From Campylobacter sp. CCUG 57310 (GTDB lineage Bacteria; Campylobacterota; Campylobacteria; Campylobacterales; Campylobacteraceae), in the NCBI RefSeq assembly GCF_013201975.1, contig NZ_CP053845.1:62001-126000 (forward strand): 64,000 bases of DNA, read 5' to 3'. Shown here piece by piece: positions 1 to 8,843 of this stretch (position 1 is the first letter of the stretch; each line of letters begins with the position of its first letter). The notes under the pieces are model-generated. The model did not search any database. It saw nothing but the letters and a program-made list of their open reading frames with translations, and was not told the DNA's origin. The position numbers and the translations under genes are program-made.

Positions 1-72
1 AAATTTTACTTATATAAATTTGCTAATAATCTTTGCTTTAATATCATAAAAAGATAAGAGAGAAGGGGGTGG

Positions 73-97
73 TAGGTCGGATATATTTTCCGACCTA
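73..97 (-). terminator. Hairpin downstream of dctM
   Basis: An 8-bp perfect stem (TAGGTCGG at 73-80, CCGACCTA at 90-97) sits just past the dctM stop codon. On the minus strand it is not followed by a clear U-run, so it may act as an mRNA end or stabiliser rather than as a strong intrinsic terminator. Confidence 0.45.
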
Positions 98-104
98 GTA
101 AATT

Positions 105-1388
105 TTAATTTCCATACATCAAATTTGGAAGCCAGAGTGAAATTTCCGGAATGTATGTGATGAGTATAAGCCCTATAAATAGTGTAAGCGTCCAAGGCAA
201 GCAAGCCATGATGACATCTTTTAGATTCATACCAGTTAGTCCGCTTGCGACAAATAGATTAAGCCCAACAGGCGGCGTGATCATGCCTATCTCCATGTTT
301 ACGATCAGCACGATACCAAAGTGGATCGGATCTATGCCAAGTTGAAGCGCGATAGGAAGCAACAGCGGAACCATGATCATAACCACGCTTGAAGGCTCCA
401 TAAACTGACCCATGATGAAAAGGATAATGTTTACGAAGATTAAAAATCCGATTTTGCCGATATTTGCACCAAGTATAGCGTCTGCTATGGCTTGTGGAAT
501 TTGCTCGCTTGTAAGCAAGTAGGCAAACACAACCGCGTTTGTGATGATGAAAAATATCATCGCTGTAGTCATCGCAGAGTCAAGGCAGATACTCCAAAGA
601 TCTTTTATCTTAATATCCCTATAAACAAAAAGTGAGATAAACAGCGCATATACGGCACTTGCAGCCGCAGCTTCGGTAGGAGTAAAGATTCCTCCGTAAA
701 TTCCGCCGATTACGACAACTATGATAAGTAGAGCCCAAAACGCTTTGCTAAATTTTTTGATTCTCTCACCCATAGGCTCAGGAGTGCCCGCTGTAAATCC
801 AAGTCTCTTTGCTCCAAAGTAGGTTTGCGCTAGCATCATACTTCCAAGAAGCATACCCGGGATAACACCAGCCATAAATAGCTTGCCGATACTTACTTCA
901 GCCGTTACACCATAAACGATCATAACGACTGAAGGCGGGATGAGGATTCCCAAAGAGCCGGCAGTTGCGATACCGCCAACCGCGTAAGAAGGTGGGTAAC
1001 CTGCCTCTTTTATCGCAGCAAACATAATGGAGCCGATAGCAACAACCGTAGCAGGAGAGCTTCCGCTAACTGCGGCAAAAATTATACAAGCAAATATCGC
1101 ACTCATAGGAAGTCCGCCGGGGAGGTGTCCTACCATAGACTTTGCAAAGTCGATAATTCTTCTAGCCGAGCCACCCTTGCTTAGCAAATTTCCTGCCAAG
1201 ATAAACATAGGAATCGCCATTAGAGAGAATTTGTTGATACCGTCAAATATAAGCTGAGGTATAGTTGCTACATCAAGATCGGTAAAAAACAGCATCGTAA
1301 GAACAGTGCTTGCTCCAAGAGAGATAGCTACGGGAACGCCGATAAGCATAAGTCCAAATAGACATATAAATAAAAATGCTATAGTCAT
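105..1388 (-). CDS. dctM: TRAP transporter large permease DctM
   Basis: This is the large inner-membrane subunit of a tripartite ATP-independent periplasmic transporter, which imports carboxylates using an ion gradient. The 427-aa product is hydrophobic throughout, with about 12 membrane segments, the usual length for the family, and has the glycine/proline-rich repeats of the family (for example GSLGILIPPS near residue 145 and MITPPVGLN near 370). It is the last gene of a leftward dctP-dctQ-dctM operon, 9 bp after dctQ. The substrate is probably a C4-dicarboxylate or related acid, but the family alone does not fix it. Confidence 0.93.
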   Translation of the reverse strand: MTIAFLFICLFGLMLIGVPVAISLGASTVLTMLFFTDLDVATIPQLIFDGINKFSLMAIPMFILAGNLLSKGGSARRIIDFAKSMVGHLPGGLPMSAIFACIIFAAVSGSSPATVVAIGSIMFAAIKEAGYPPSYAVGGIATAGSLGILIPPSVVMIVYGVTAEVSIGKLFMAGVIPGMLLGSMMLAQTYFGAKRLGFTAGTPEPMGERIKKFSKAFWALLIIVVVIGGIYGGIFTPTEAAAASAVYALFISLFVYRDIKIKDLWSICLDSAMTTAMIFFIITNAVVFAYLLTSEQIPQAIADAILGANIGKIGFLIFVNIILFIMGQFMEPSSVVMIMVPLLLPIALQLGIDPIHFGIVLIVNMEIGMITPPVGLNLFVASGLTGMNLKDVIMACLPWTLTLFIGLILITYIPEISLWLPNLMYGN

Positions 1389-1397
1389 GTTGTGTCC

Positions 1398-1940
1398 TTA
1401 TTTCTTAACAACTGAGTCGTGTATCATCTCTGCCTCGGCATTTCTGATAACTTTGTCCGCAGGAGTCTTTGATATCTCTATGATCTTTTCACCTGCTCTA
1501 TAGCTGGCTCCTAAGAATGCTATAGGAAGCACTAGCATAGGTATCCACTGGGGCATATTTAGATCCACACTCATAAATTCAAGCTCGTGTAAAATTTGTA
1601 GATACTGAATGCTGTAAACCACTATAAAAATCAAAAAAGCGGTCGTTAAAACGCTTGAAAATATAAGATACATCTTTGCCAGTTGAGGAGGAAATTTCTC
1701 TATAAGAATAGTAACTGATATATGTATGCCCTTTTTAAACCCGTATGCCGCTGCAAAAAAAGCAGACCATATAAATAGATAATTAGTAGCCTCTCCCGCC
1801 CAGGAAAAGCCACTATTAAACACATATCGCATTACGACGTTAACGAAGGCAAGCAGCGTCCCCGCTACTATGCCTACCACGGCTATCGTCTTGTTTACAG
1901 AAGCGATGCCGATATCTAAAATTTCAAAGAATCTCTGCAT
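1398..1940 (-). CDS. dctQ: TRAP transporter small permease DctQ
   Basis: The 180-aa product has four hydrophobic segments, as expected for the small integral-membrane subunit that pairs with DctM. A tryptophan-rich stretch (SGFSWAGEATNYLFIW, around residue 43) is typical of DctQ proteins. It lies between dctP (9 bp upstream) and dctM (9 bp downstream) in the same operon. Its charged C-terminal tail is probably cytoplasmic. Confidence 0.9.
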   Translation of the reverse strand: MQRFFEILDIGIASVNKTIAVVGIVAGTLLAFVNVVMRYVFNSGFSWAGEATNYLFIWSAFFAAAYGFKKGIHISVTILIEKFPPQLAKMYLIFSSVLTTAFLIFIVVYSIQYLQILHELEFMSVDLNMPQWIPMLVLPIAFLGASYRAGEKIIEISKTPADKVIRNAEAEMIHDSVVKK

Positions 1941-1949
1941 TACAAGAGC

Positions 1950-2948
1950 CTATTTTGTATTTATAGTTTTTTCGATTAGGTCTTGTCCTATGACTTTATA
2001 GAAATTCGGATAAATTCCTTTCATAACCTCCGCCCATTTAGCCTTTTGAGCTTCATCAAGCTTTAAAATCTCAAGTTTTTTAGTTTCGCTTGCGTATTTT
2101 TCAAGCATCTCAACTATGTGCGCATCTTCTTTGGCGGTTTCTTCGCGCTCATAAGCAGTAGCCTCTGTCATTGCCTGATTTACGTGTTTTTTCATATCTT
2201 CAGGTAGGCTCTTCCAGAATTTCTCGCTGATTACTACTAGATATCCCAAGTATCCGTGAGATGAAAGAGTAAGTGAGCTTTGAACCTCATGGAATTTTGA
2301 GTTATAGAAGTTTGAAAGCGGGTTTTCTGTCGCATCTACAACTCTTTGTTGAAGTGCTGAATAAACTTCTGAAAACGGCAATACTTGCGGGTTTCCGCCA
2401 ACTACTTTAAACTGCTCTTCAAGAACTTTTGAGCTTTGGATTCTAAATTTCTGTCCGCTTGCGTCTGTTGGTTCAACGATAGCTTTTTTGCTTGAGCTAA
2501 AATGCTTAAATCCCGCATCCCAGTAATCAAGCGCTACAAAGCCTTTTTTTGAAACTAGATCTTTTAAAGCTTTGCCGACTTCACCGTCTTGAACTTTGTG
2601 AAGGTGTGCTTCATCTTTGAATATAAACGGTAGGTCAAACAGCTGAAACTGCGGAACTATAGGCGTAAATTTAGAAAAGCTTGGAGCCGCCATTTGAACG
2701 TTGCCTAGTTTAAGTGCGCCAAATACACGGTCATCATCGATTAGCTGAGCCGAAGGGAAAACTTGAACTTTGATAGCTCCCTTGCTAAGCTCTTCAACGC
2801 GTTTGGCAAAGAAGTCCGCCGCCTTACCTTTTGGGGTTGTAGGGGCTACAACGTGAGCAAATTTTATAGTATAAACTTTTTGAGCTGCAAAAGCGCTGCC
2901 CGCAAGCGCACAAGTTAAGAAAAGTGCGGAGAGAAGTTTAAGTTTCAT
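1950..2948 (-). CDS. dctP: TRAP transporter substrate-binding protein DctP
   Basis: The 332-aa product is a periplasmic solute receptor. It has a Sec signal peptide (residues 1-21, ending AGSAFA) followed by the DctP fold. The conserved region KFRIQSSKVLEEQF (around 165-180) contains the arginine that binds the substrate carboxylate in this family. It is the first gene of the dctPQM operon. The 329 bp upstream should hold the operon promoter. The ligand is not determined by the sequence; C4-dicarboxylates are the commonest for this branch in Campylobacterota. Confidence 0.92.
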   Translation of the reverse strand: MKLKLLSALFLTCALAGSAFAAQKVYTIKFAHVVAPTTPKGKAADFFAKRVEELSKGAIKVQVFPSAQLIDDDRVFGALKLGNVQMAAPSFSKFTPIVPQFQLFDLPFIFKDEAHLHKVQDGEVGKALKDLVSKKGFVALDYWDAGFKHFSSSKKAIVEPTDASGQKFRIQSSKVLEEQFKVVGGNPQVLPFSEVYSALQQRVVDATENPLSNFYNSKFHEVQSSLTLSSHGYLGYLVVISEKFWKSLPEDMKKHVNQAMTEATAYEREETAKEDAHIVEMLEKYASETKKLEILKLDEAQKAKWAEVMKGIYPNFYKVIGQDLIEKTINTK

Positions 2949-3236
2949 TTTGAATCCTTAGTGTAAAATTTGATTCACTACAAATTATTTATAGCTAAGT
3001 GAGATTATAAAATACAAAAATTACATTTTGGCAATTTTGTTTCGATAATTCCCAAAAATTTATTTTAATATGAGTAAAAATGTAACAAAAATCTTTTATA
3101 GAACGATTACAAGCTTTAAATTTAATATTTAAAATTTATTAAAATTTTAGAAAAGTGTTACAAAAATACACTAAAAACGAAACTTAGAAAATAATACTAA
3201 TTTTATCCTATTAACAATTTAATTACTTTTTTATCT
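2949..3236. other. Divergent intergenic region dctP/sodB
   Basis: This very AT-rich stretch separates two divergent genes and must carry both promoters. I see no open frame worth calling and no convincing Fur-type palindrome. Confidence 0.6.
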
Positions 3237-3242
3237 TATAAT
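3237..3242 (+). promoter_or_regulatory. sodB -10 box
   Basis: TATAAT preceded by T-rich DNA (ACTTTTTTATCT), the usual form of a Campylobacter sigma-70 promoter, which lacks a conserved -35 box. It lies 35 bp before the sodB start. A good ribosome site (AAGGAG) lies between it and the ATG. Confidence 0.6.
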
Positions 3243-3277
3243 TCGTTCAAATTTCATTATAAAAAAGGAGATAGACC

Positions 3278-3925
3278 ATGTTTAATCTTAGAAAATTACC
3301 ATTTGATCCCGCATCAAACGCAATCGTTAGCAGCGACACCTGTAGCTACCACTACGGCAAGCACCACCAAGCTTATGTTACAAATTTAAATAACCTTGTA
3401 AAAGGCACAGAATTTGAAAAAGCCGGGCTTTATGATATCTTGATGAAAAGCTCAGGCGGTATCTTTAACAACGCCGCGCAGGTTTATAATCACGACTTTT
3501 ATTGGGATTGCATTGCGCGCAAAAGCGAAATGAGCGCAGAGCTTAAAGCTCGCCTTGAAAAAGATATCCCAAATTTCAAAGAGGAGTTTTTAAAAGCCGC
3601 TACGACGCTATTTGGTTCAGGCTGGGCGTGGTTGGTTTATAATCCAAACTCAGACAAGCTTGAGATAGTTCAGACTTCAAACGCCGCAACACCTCCTACG
3701 ACAGGTCTTGTGCCGCTTCTTGTTGTGGACGTTTGGGAGCATGCTTACTATATCGATCATAAAAACGCTCGCCCTGCGTATTTGGAGAGATTTTATGAAA
3801 ATATCAACTGGGACTTCGTCTCCGTAGCTTACGAGTGGGCTCTTAAAGAGGGTCTTGGCTCCGTTAAATTTTACATTAATGACATCCATCCTGCAACTTG
3901 CGGAAGCGGTTGCGGCTGCAGATAA
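3278..3925 (+). CDS. sodB: Iron superoxide dismutase SodB
   Basis: This cytoplasmic enzyme converts superoxide to H2O2 and O2. The metal ligands are visible: His25 in YHYGKHHQ, the His in QVYNHDFYW (about residue 72), and Asp and His in DVWEHAYYID (about 150-154). The AAQVYNHDFYW context is that of Fe-SODs. At 215 aa it is about 20 residues longer than E. coli SodB, partly because of an unusual C-terminal tail, HPATCGSGCGCR, with three cysteines. It is monocistronic with its own promoter and terminator. Confidence 0.95.
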   Translation: MFNLRKLPFDPASNAIVSSDTCSYHYGKHHQAYVTNLNNLVKGTEFEKAGLYDILMKSSGGIFNNAAQVYNHDFYWDCIARKSEMSAELKARLEKDIPNFKEEFLKAATTLFGSGWAWLVYNPNSDKLEIVQTSNAATPPTTGLVPLLVVDVWEHAYYIDHKNARPAYLERFYENINWDFVSVAYEWALKEGLGSVKFYINDIHPATCGSGCGCR

Positions 3926-3931
3926 TTATTT

Positions 3932-3953
3932 AAAAGCCCCAAAAGGGGCTTTT
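3932..3953 (+). terminator. sodB intrinsic terminator
   Basis: A 9-bp perfect stem AAAAGCCCC/GGGGCTTTT with a four-base loop, ending in T's, directly after sodB. The A-rich left arm would also let it work on the other strand. Confidence 0.85.
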
Positions 3954-4038
3954 AACTACTTTTAAATTTTTCTATTTTCAAAATCCGTTTTTAAAACTTT
4001 GCTATTATTTGCTTTGAAATTCACACAAGGCTATAAAT

Positions 4039-4965
4039 TTGTTTAAAGATATAAAAGATAGATTAAATTCCGTTAAAGACTCCCCTTTTGTCGCTCTTCT
4101 TAGCTATGATACTCCGGAACTTGATATAGTTTGCTCGCCTGAGGAATTGCATAAATTCGGTATCAAATTTAAACTAAATGCCAAAAATGATAATAAAATC
4201 AAATACGAACTGCAAAAATTTCCGATAGAATTTGGCGAGTATAAAGCCAGATTTGACAAAGTATCGTCTTATCTTAAAAGCGGCGAGATCAGTCTTTTGA
4301 ATTTGTGTTTTAGGACTAGGATAAAGACAAATTTAAACATGGATGAAATTTACGCTCACGCAAACGCAAAAGCGCTCATTTACAAAAAAGATGACTTTAT
4401 ATGTTTTACGCCCGAGCCTTTTATAAGGATTGAAAACGGACGTATCGACACCTATCCGATGAAGGGAACTATCGATGCTAGTTTGCCAAACGCAAGAGAA
4501 ATTTTGCTAAATGACGAAAAAGAAATTAGCGAGCAAAGAGCGATGGTAAAGCTTATGCAAGATGAGCTTTCAGGTATCTGCGATGAGGTTAGGCTTGAGA
4601 AATTTCGCTTTATCGAGCAGGTTGGATCACTTTATCAGACAAGTTCGCATATCAGCGCTAAACTGCGCGAAAATTTGGGCTTTGGAGATGTGTTTGAAGC
4701 GCTTTTGCCGGCCGGTTCTATCGCCGGAGCTCCAAAGCAAAAAGCGCTTGATGTGATCAAAGAGTGCGAGTTAAACCCGCGCGGATTTTATACGGGAATT
4801 TTTATCTATTTTGACGGGCGAGTTTTGCAAAGCTTTGTGCTTATAAGATTTGTAAAATGCGAAAATGACGAGCTTTATTTTTATAGCGGTGGCGGAATTA
4901 CTGCTCAAAGTGAAGCTAAAAGGGAGTATAATGAACTCTTGGCAAAAGCCAATTTTCCTATTTGA
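4039..4965 (+). CDS. pabB: Aminodeoxychorismate synthase component I
   Basis: The 308-aa chorismate-utilising enzyme makes 4-amino-4-deoxychorismate for folate synthesis. The signatures are PMKGTI (around residue 141) and PAGSIAGAPKQKALDVI (around 228-244), with GFYTGIF after it. The N-terminal part is shortened relative to E. coli PabB (453 aa), as in other Campylobacterota. The start is TTG; there is no better ATG upstream. The 3' end overlaps the next gene by 35 bp, so the two are translationally linked. A TrpE function is less likely because of the pabC neighbour. Confidence 0.85.
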   Translation: MFKDIKDRLNSVKDSPFVALLSYDTPELDIVCSPEELHKFGIKFKLNAKNDNKIKYELQKFPIEFGEYKARFDKVSSYLKSGEISLLNLCFRTRIKTNLNMDEIYAHANAKALIYKKDDFICFTPEPFIRIENGRIDTYPMKGTIDASLPNAREILLNDEKEISEQRAMVKLMQDELSGICDEVRLEKFRFIEQVGSLYQTSSHISAKLRENLGFGDVFEALLPAGSIAGAPKQKALDVIKECELNPRGFYTGIFIYFDGRVLQSFVLIRFVKCENDELYFYSGGGITAQSEAKREYNELLAKANFPI

Positions 4966-5512
4966 AACGATTAAAATTTTGGGCTTTACGCCGCAGAATT
5001 TAAAATTTCACGAGCGCCGCATTAGTGATTCACTTGAGAGCGCAAAAGCAAAATTTGATCTAAATAAGCTTTTAAATTCGCCGTTTGACGGAGTCGTTAG
5101 AGCAAAAGTGATTTATGATGCAAGAGGAAATCTTGTCGATACGAAGTATTTTCCTTATGAAATGCGCGAATTTAGAGAATTTAAACTTGTTGATATTGCA
5201 TTTGACTACTCTAAAAAGTTTCTTGATCGAAGCGATATCGATACTGCAAAGGGTAAATTTGAAGAGATTATCATGATAAAAAATAACTTTGCAACCGATA
5301 CAAGTATCGCAAATTTAGCGATTTTTGAAGATGGCTGGATAACGCCTAAAGCCCCGCTTTTAAAAGGAACTACAAGAGCAAGACTGCTTGAAGAAGGCTT
5401 TTTAAAAGAAGATGATATAAGCGTGCAAAGGCTTTTAAATGCTAAAAAATTTGCCGTGATGAACGCTATGATAGGGTTTTGCGAGGTTAAAGAGTTTAAA
5501 TTTATACTTTGA
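4931..5512 (+). CDS. pabC: Aminodeoxychorismate lyase-like, aminotransferase class IV
   Basis: The 193-aa product is a compact class-IV PLP enzyme, shorter than E. coli PabC (269 aa). It has FETIKI at the N-terminus, HERRISDSL (around 27), FEEIIMIKNNFATDTSIANLAIF (around 113-136) and PLLKGTTRARLLEEG (around 147), all recognisable family blocks. It would release pyruvate from aminodeoxychorismate to give p-aminobenzoate. The ATG at 4931 is preceded by AGGGAG and lies inside the end of pabB. The frame stays open upstream, but the family homology starts at this ATG. Confidence 0.8.
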   Translation: MNSWQKPIFLFETIKILGFTPQNLKFHERRISDSLESAKAKFDLNKLLNSPFDGVVRAKVIYDARGNLVDTKYFPYEMREFREFKLVDIAFDYSKKFLDRSDIDTAKGKFEEIIMIKNNFATDTSIANLAIFEDGWITPKAPLLKGTTRARLLEEGFLKEDDISVQRLLNAKKFAVMNAMIGFCEVKEFKFIL

Positions 5513-5678
5513 TAAAATTTGAGCGTTTTGGTGCACTTTTGCCATTAAAATTTAATAGCAAATAAATTTAATTAATTCTCAATCAAATTAAACAAAAGAC
5601 ACATCTATAAAAACTTAAAATAATATAAATTTACTTTTTTATGCTAATCTTGTGCAATATTTTTAAAAAGGACAAGAA

Positions 5679-6032
5679 ATGAAAAAAATTCTAATTTCAT
5701 CTTTGACTGCTGTTGCTCTTTTGAGCGGTTGTGCTTATATGACGCCAAAACAAGAGGCTCCTGCCGCGAAAGTTATAGAGGTCAAAACTATTGATTTTCA
5801 AGGCGTAAAAGATAAAAAATATAAAGCCACTTTGATATCTGCTGATGATTTTGAAACAGCTGTTTTAACAGATACTAAAGGCAATAAATTTAAGTTAAAA
5901 GCTGCACCTGCAGGAAGCGGAACAAGACTAATAAGCGATGATGGAGCAGAGATACACTTCAAAAAAGGCGAGGCTGTAATGGTTCCTGCAAAAGGTCAAA
6001 AAGAGGTATTTTTAAAATATAACGAAGAGTAA
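5679..6032 (+). CDS. MliC-like outer-membrane lipoprotein
   Basis: The 117-aa product has a lipoprotein signal with lipobox LLSGC (Cys18). The mature part contains FKLKAAPAGSGTRLISDDG followed by FKKGEAVM, which resembles the SGxRY...KGdeA core of MliC/PliC inhibitors of C-type lysozyme; here the Tyr after the Arg is replaced by Leu. The disulphide cysteines of classic MliC are missing, so inhibition of lysozyme is an inference. It stands alone with its own terminator. Confidence 0.6.
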   Translation: MKKILISSLTAVALLSGCAYMTPKQEAPAAKVIEVKTIDFQGVKDKKYKATLISADDFETAVLTDTKGNKFKLKAAPAGSGTRLISDDGAEIHFKKGEAVMVPAKGQKEVFLKYNEE

Positions 6033-6038
6033 AATTAT

Positions 6039-6060
6039 GGGGCTATAAGGCCCCTTTCTT
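6039..6060 (+). terminator. Terminator of the MliC-like gene
   Basis: Stem GGGGC (6039-6043) / GCCCC (6050-6054) with a six-base loop, followed by TTTCTT, 6 bp after the stop codon. Confidence 0.75.
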
Positions 6061-6606
6061 CAAAATTTACTTTTATCCCTCCCCAAAACTCAAACCAAAA
6101 ACAATTATCTTACAAACAAAACGACATGATTAATCACTATTTCAGCCGATTAATTGCTTCGTTTGATTATATAGGTTTCACCAAGTTTTGATTTAAGAGA
6201 TGTAAATATCAAGACATAAAAAAAGACATAGATAAATTAAATTGTCGGCTGTAAATTTTTACTAAAAGACTCGTGTAGTAAAATGACTTGATTTGGAATT
6301 TGAAACTGGGCTACAGGCGATTTATGGGCTAAATTTAAGAAAATTTGCCAAATATATTTAAAAATAAATATTAATATTTATTTTTAAGATTAAATAGGAG
6401 CATAATTGTCAAATTTTGCTATAAATAAGTTATAATTTAATAAAAATTTAAAGCTTAAAAAATTGTCATTTTTATATTATAAATGATAATCTGTTATCAA
6501 AAATAAAATAAATTTCATCTCCAATATTAAAGTTTAAGCCAGATTTTCTTATACTTTCAATTTAATTAAATTCTAGCATACAAATTCGGTGTAAAAAAGG
6601 GTGATT
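6061..6606. other. Long intergenic region upstream of nrdD
   Basis: About 540 bp of AT-rich DNA without a supported gene. On the minus strand there are short runs of plausible codons broken by many stops, so a decayed gene is possible but not shown. The right half holds the nrdD promoter region and a Fur-box-like sequence. Confidence 0.5.
6479..6498 (+). promoter_or_regulatory. Possible Fur box upstream of nrdD
   Basis: The sequence ATAAATGATAATCTGTTATC matches much of the GATAATGATAATCATTATC consensus (the central ATGATAATC and the final TTATC). It lies about 110 bp before nrdD. This is a pattern match only. Confidence 0.35.
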
Positions 6607-8700
6607 ATGAAGCAAATTCTAAAGCGCGACGGCACAAGGCAAGAGTACCTTCCTTATAAAATTCAAGATGCGATCAAAAAGGCTTTTGAGAGCGAAAGTA
6701 AGGAGTATGACGATAAAATTTTCGCCTATGTGATGCAAGATGTCGCGCAAAAGGATTTGATCACCGTTGAAGATGTGCAAGACTACATCGAAAAAGCCCT
6801 TTTTGAAGCAGGACACTTTGACGTCATGAAGAGTTTCATGCTTTATCGCCATACGCATAAAATGCAGCGCGAGCAAATTTTAGGGCTTAATGAAGACACC
6901 ACTTACATAAATTCAACCCAAACGATAAATGAGTATATAAATGGCACGGATTGGCGAATTTCGGCTAATTCAAACACAAGTTATTCAAACGCAGGACTTA
7001 TAAACAACACCGCAGGCAAGGTCATCGCAAACTACTGGCTTGACGCGATTTACTCAAAAGAAGAGGGCATAGCACATAGAAACGGCGATTATCACATCCA
7101 CGACCTAGACTGCCTTACGGGGTATTGTGCCGGCTGGTCGCTTAGAGCGCTTCTTAATGAAGGCTTTAACGGCGTTCGTGGCAGGGTCGAAAGTCGCGCG
7201 CCAAAGCACTTTCGCGAAGCTCTTAGTCAGATGGCAAATTTCTTAGGAATTTTACAAAGCGAATGGGCGGGAGCGCAAGCGTTTAGCAGTTTTGACACCT
7301 ATCTTGCACCTTATGTTTTTAAAGATAAATTAAGCGATACAGAGATAAAAAAGGCGATTACAAGCTTTATTTTTAATCTAAACGTTCCTGCCAGATGGGG
7401 TCAAAGTCCATTTACTAACGTTACTATAGATATCACTTGTCCAAGCGATCTAAAGGATCAAATTCCAACTTCAACCGACATACATCTATTTTCAAATTTG
7501 GATGATGAGGAGCTTAACAAGCTTGCAAAAGAGCGCGGATTTAATAAACTTACGGATATGACTTACGGGGCGTTTGAGCCTGAAATGGCGCGTATCGATA
7601 AGGCGTTTTATGAAATTTTAACCACGGGTGACAAGTGCTCGCAGCCCTTTACCTTCCCGATCCCTACGGTAAATATCACGGAGGATTTTAACTGGGATAG
7701 CGAAGTGGCTCAAATTTTGTTTGAGAATACTGCGAAAATGGGCTCAAGCTACTTTCAAAATTTCATCGGTTCTCAGTATAAATTTGATGAAAACGGCAAT
7801 CGCGTTCCAAACGAAAGCGCTTATAAGCCAGGACACGTTCGCTCGATGTGCTGTCGCTTGCAGCTTGATCTAAGAGAGCTTTTAAAGCGTGGCGGAGGGC
7901 TATTTGGAAGTGCCGAGATGACGGGCTCAATAGGCGTAGTTACTATAAATTTAGCGCGCCTCGGGTATCTTTATAAAGGCGATAAAAAGGGGCTTTATAC
8001 AAGGCTTGAGTATCTGCTAAATTTAGCCAAATCAACCCTTGAAAAGAAGCGCAAATTTATCCAAGAGATGTATGATCGCGGACTTTATCCATACACGGCT
8101 CGCTATTTAAAGCACTTTAACAACCACTTTAGCACTATCGGTATTAACGGAATGAACGAGCTTTTAAGAAATTTTACAAACGATAAAGAGGATGTTTCTA
8201 CGGAATTCGGACGAGAATTTGCACTTGAGATGGTTGATTATCTGCGCTCTAAAATTAGGCAGTTTCAAGAGAGCACGGGAAATCTTTATAACCTTGAAGC
8301 AACTCCTGCGGAAGGCACTACATACCGCTTTGCCAAAGAAGACAAGAAGCGCTATCCTGATATCTTGCAAGCGGGCATGGGTGAAAATATCTACTACACC
8401 AACTCAACTCAGCTTCCTGCAAATTTCACAGATGATGCTTTCGAGGCACTTGATCTGCAAGATGAGCTTCAAAGCGCTTACACGGGCGGAACGGTCTTTC
8501 ACCTTTATATGAAGGAGCGCATCAGCTCGCCTGAAGCGTGCAAGGATCTGGTGCGCGGCATCGTAAATAACTACCGCTTGCCGTATATCACCATCACGCC
8601 TGTCTTTAGCGTCTGCTCAAAGCATGGATATATCGCGGGCGAGCATGAGTATTGTCCGATTTGTGACGAGGAGTTGATGAGGCAACTTCAAAAGGCTTAA
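6607..8700 (+). CDS. nrdD: Anaerobic ribonucleotide reductase NrdD, C-terminus truncated
   Basis: This is the catalytic subunit of class III ribonucleotide reductase, making dNTPs without oxygen. The N-terminal ATP-cone (residues 1-90, starting KRDGTRQEYLPYKI) and the barrel are present (NGDYHIHDLD, NVPARWGQSPFTN, GSIGVVTINLARLG). Near the end come the zinc ligands CSKHGY and CPIC, but the protein stops 11 residues later. The following glycyl-radical loop (usually R-x-x-GY plus about 35 residues) is absent in every frame downstream. No nrdG activase is adjacent. ATG 6607 was chosen over GTG 6601 because AGGG lies at better spacing. Confidence 0.88.
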   Translation: MKQILKRDGTRQEYLPYKIQDAIKKAFESESKEYDDKIFAYVMQDVAQKDLITVEDVQDYIEKALFEAGHFDVMKSFMLYRHTHKMQREQILGLNEDTTYINSTQTINEYINGTDWRISANSNTSYSNAGLINNTAGKVIANYWLDAIYSKEEGIAHRNGDYHIHDLDCLTGYCAGWSLRALLNEGFNGVRGRVESRAPKHFREALSQMANFLGILQSEWAGAQAFSSFDTYLAPYVFKDKLSDTEIKKAITSFIFNLNVPARWGQSPFTNVTIDITCPSDLKDQIPTSTDIHLFSNLDDEELNKLAKERGFNKLTDMTYGAFEPEMARIDKAFYEILTTGDKCSQPFTFPIPTVNITEDFNWDSEVAQILFENTAKMGSSYFQNFIGSQYKFDENGNRVPNESAYKPGHVRSMCCRLQLDLRELLKRGGGLFGSAEMTGSIGVVTINLARLGYLYKGDKKGLYTRLEYLLNLAKSTLEKKRKFIQEMYDRGLYPYTARYLKHFNNHFSTIGINGMNELLRNFTNDKEDVSTEFGREFALEMVDYLRSKIRQFQESTGNLYNLEATPAEGTTYRFAKEDKKRYPDILQAGMGENIYYTNSTQLPANFTDDAFEALDLQDELQSAYTGGTVFHLYMKERISSPEACKDLVRGIVNNYRLPYITITPVFSVCSKHGYIAGEHEYCPICDEELMRQLQKA

Positions 8701-8843
8701 ATTTCTAAAATTTATGCTTTTGTTTATGCTAAATTTGAGCCTTTCAAGCGAACCAAAATTGCTTTTATAAGTGATATTTAACGATAAAATAAAATTTTAA
8801 GAATTATCTGGCACAATTCGTCTAAATTTTCATGGAGTAAGTC

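Noticed and set aside
6061-6600. Possible decayed gene on the minus strand before nrdD
   Set aside because: Only short runs of codons between stops and no recognisable family; chance is as likely.
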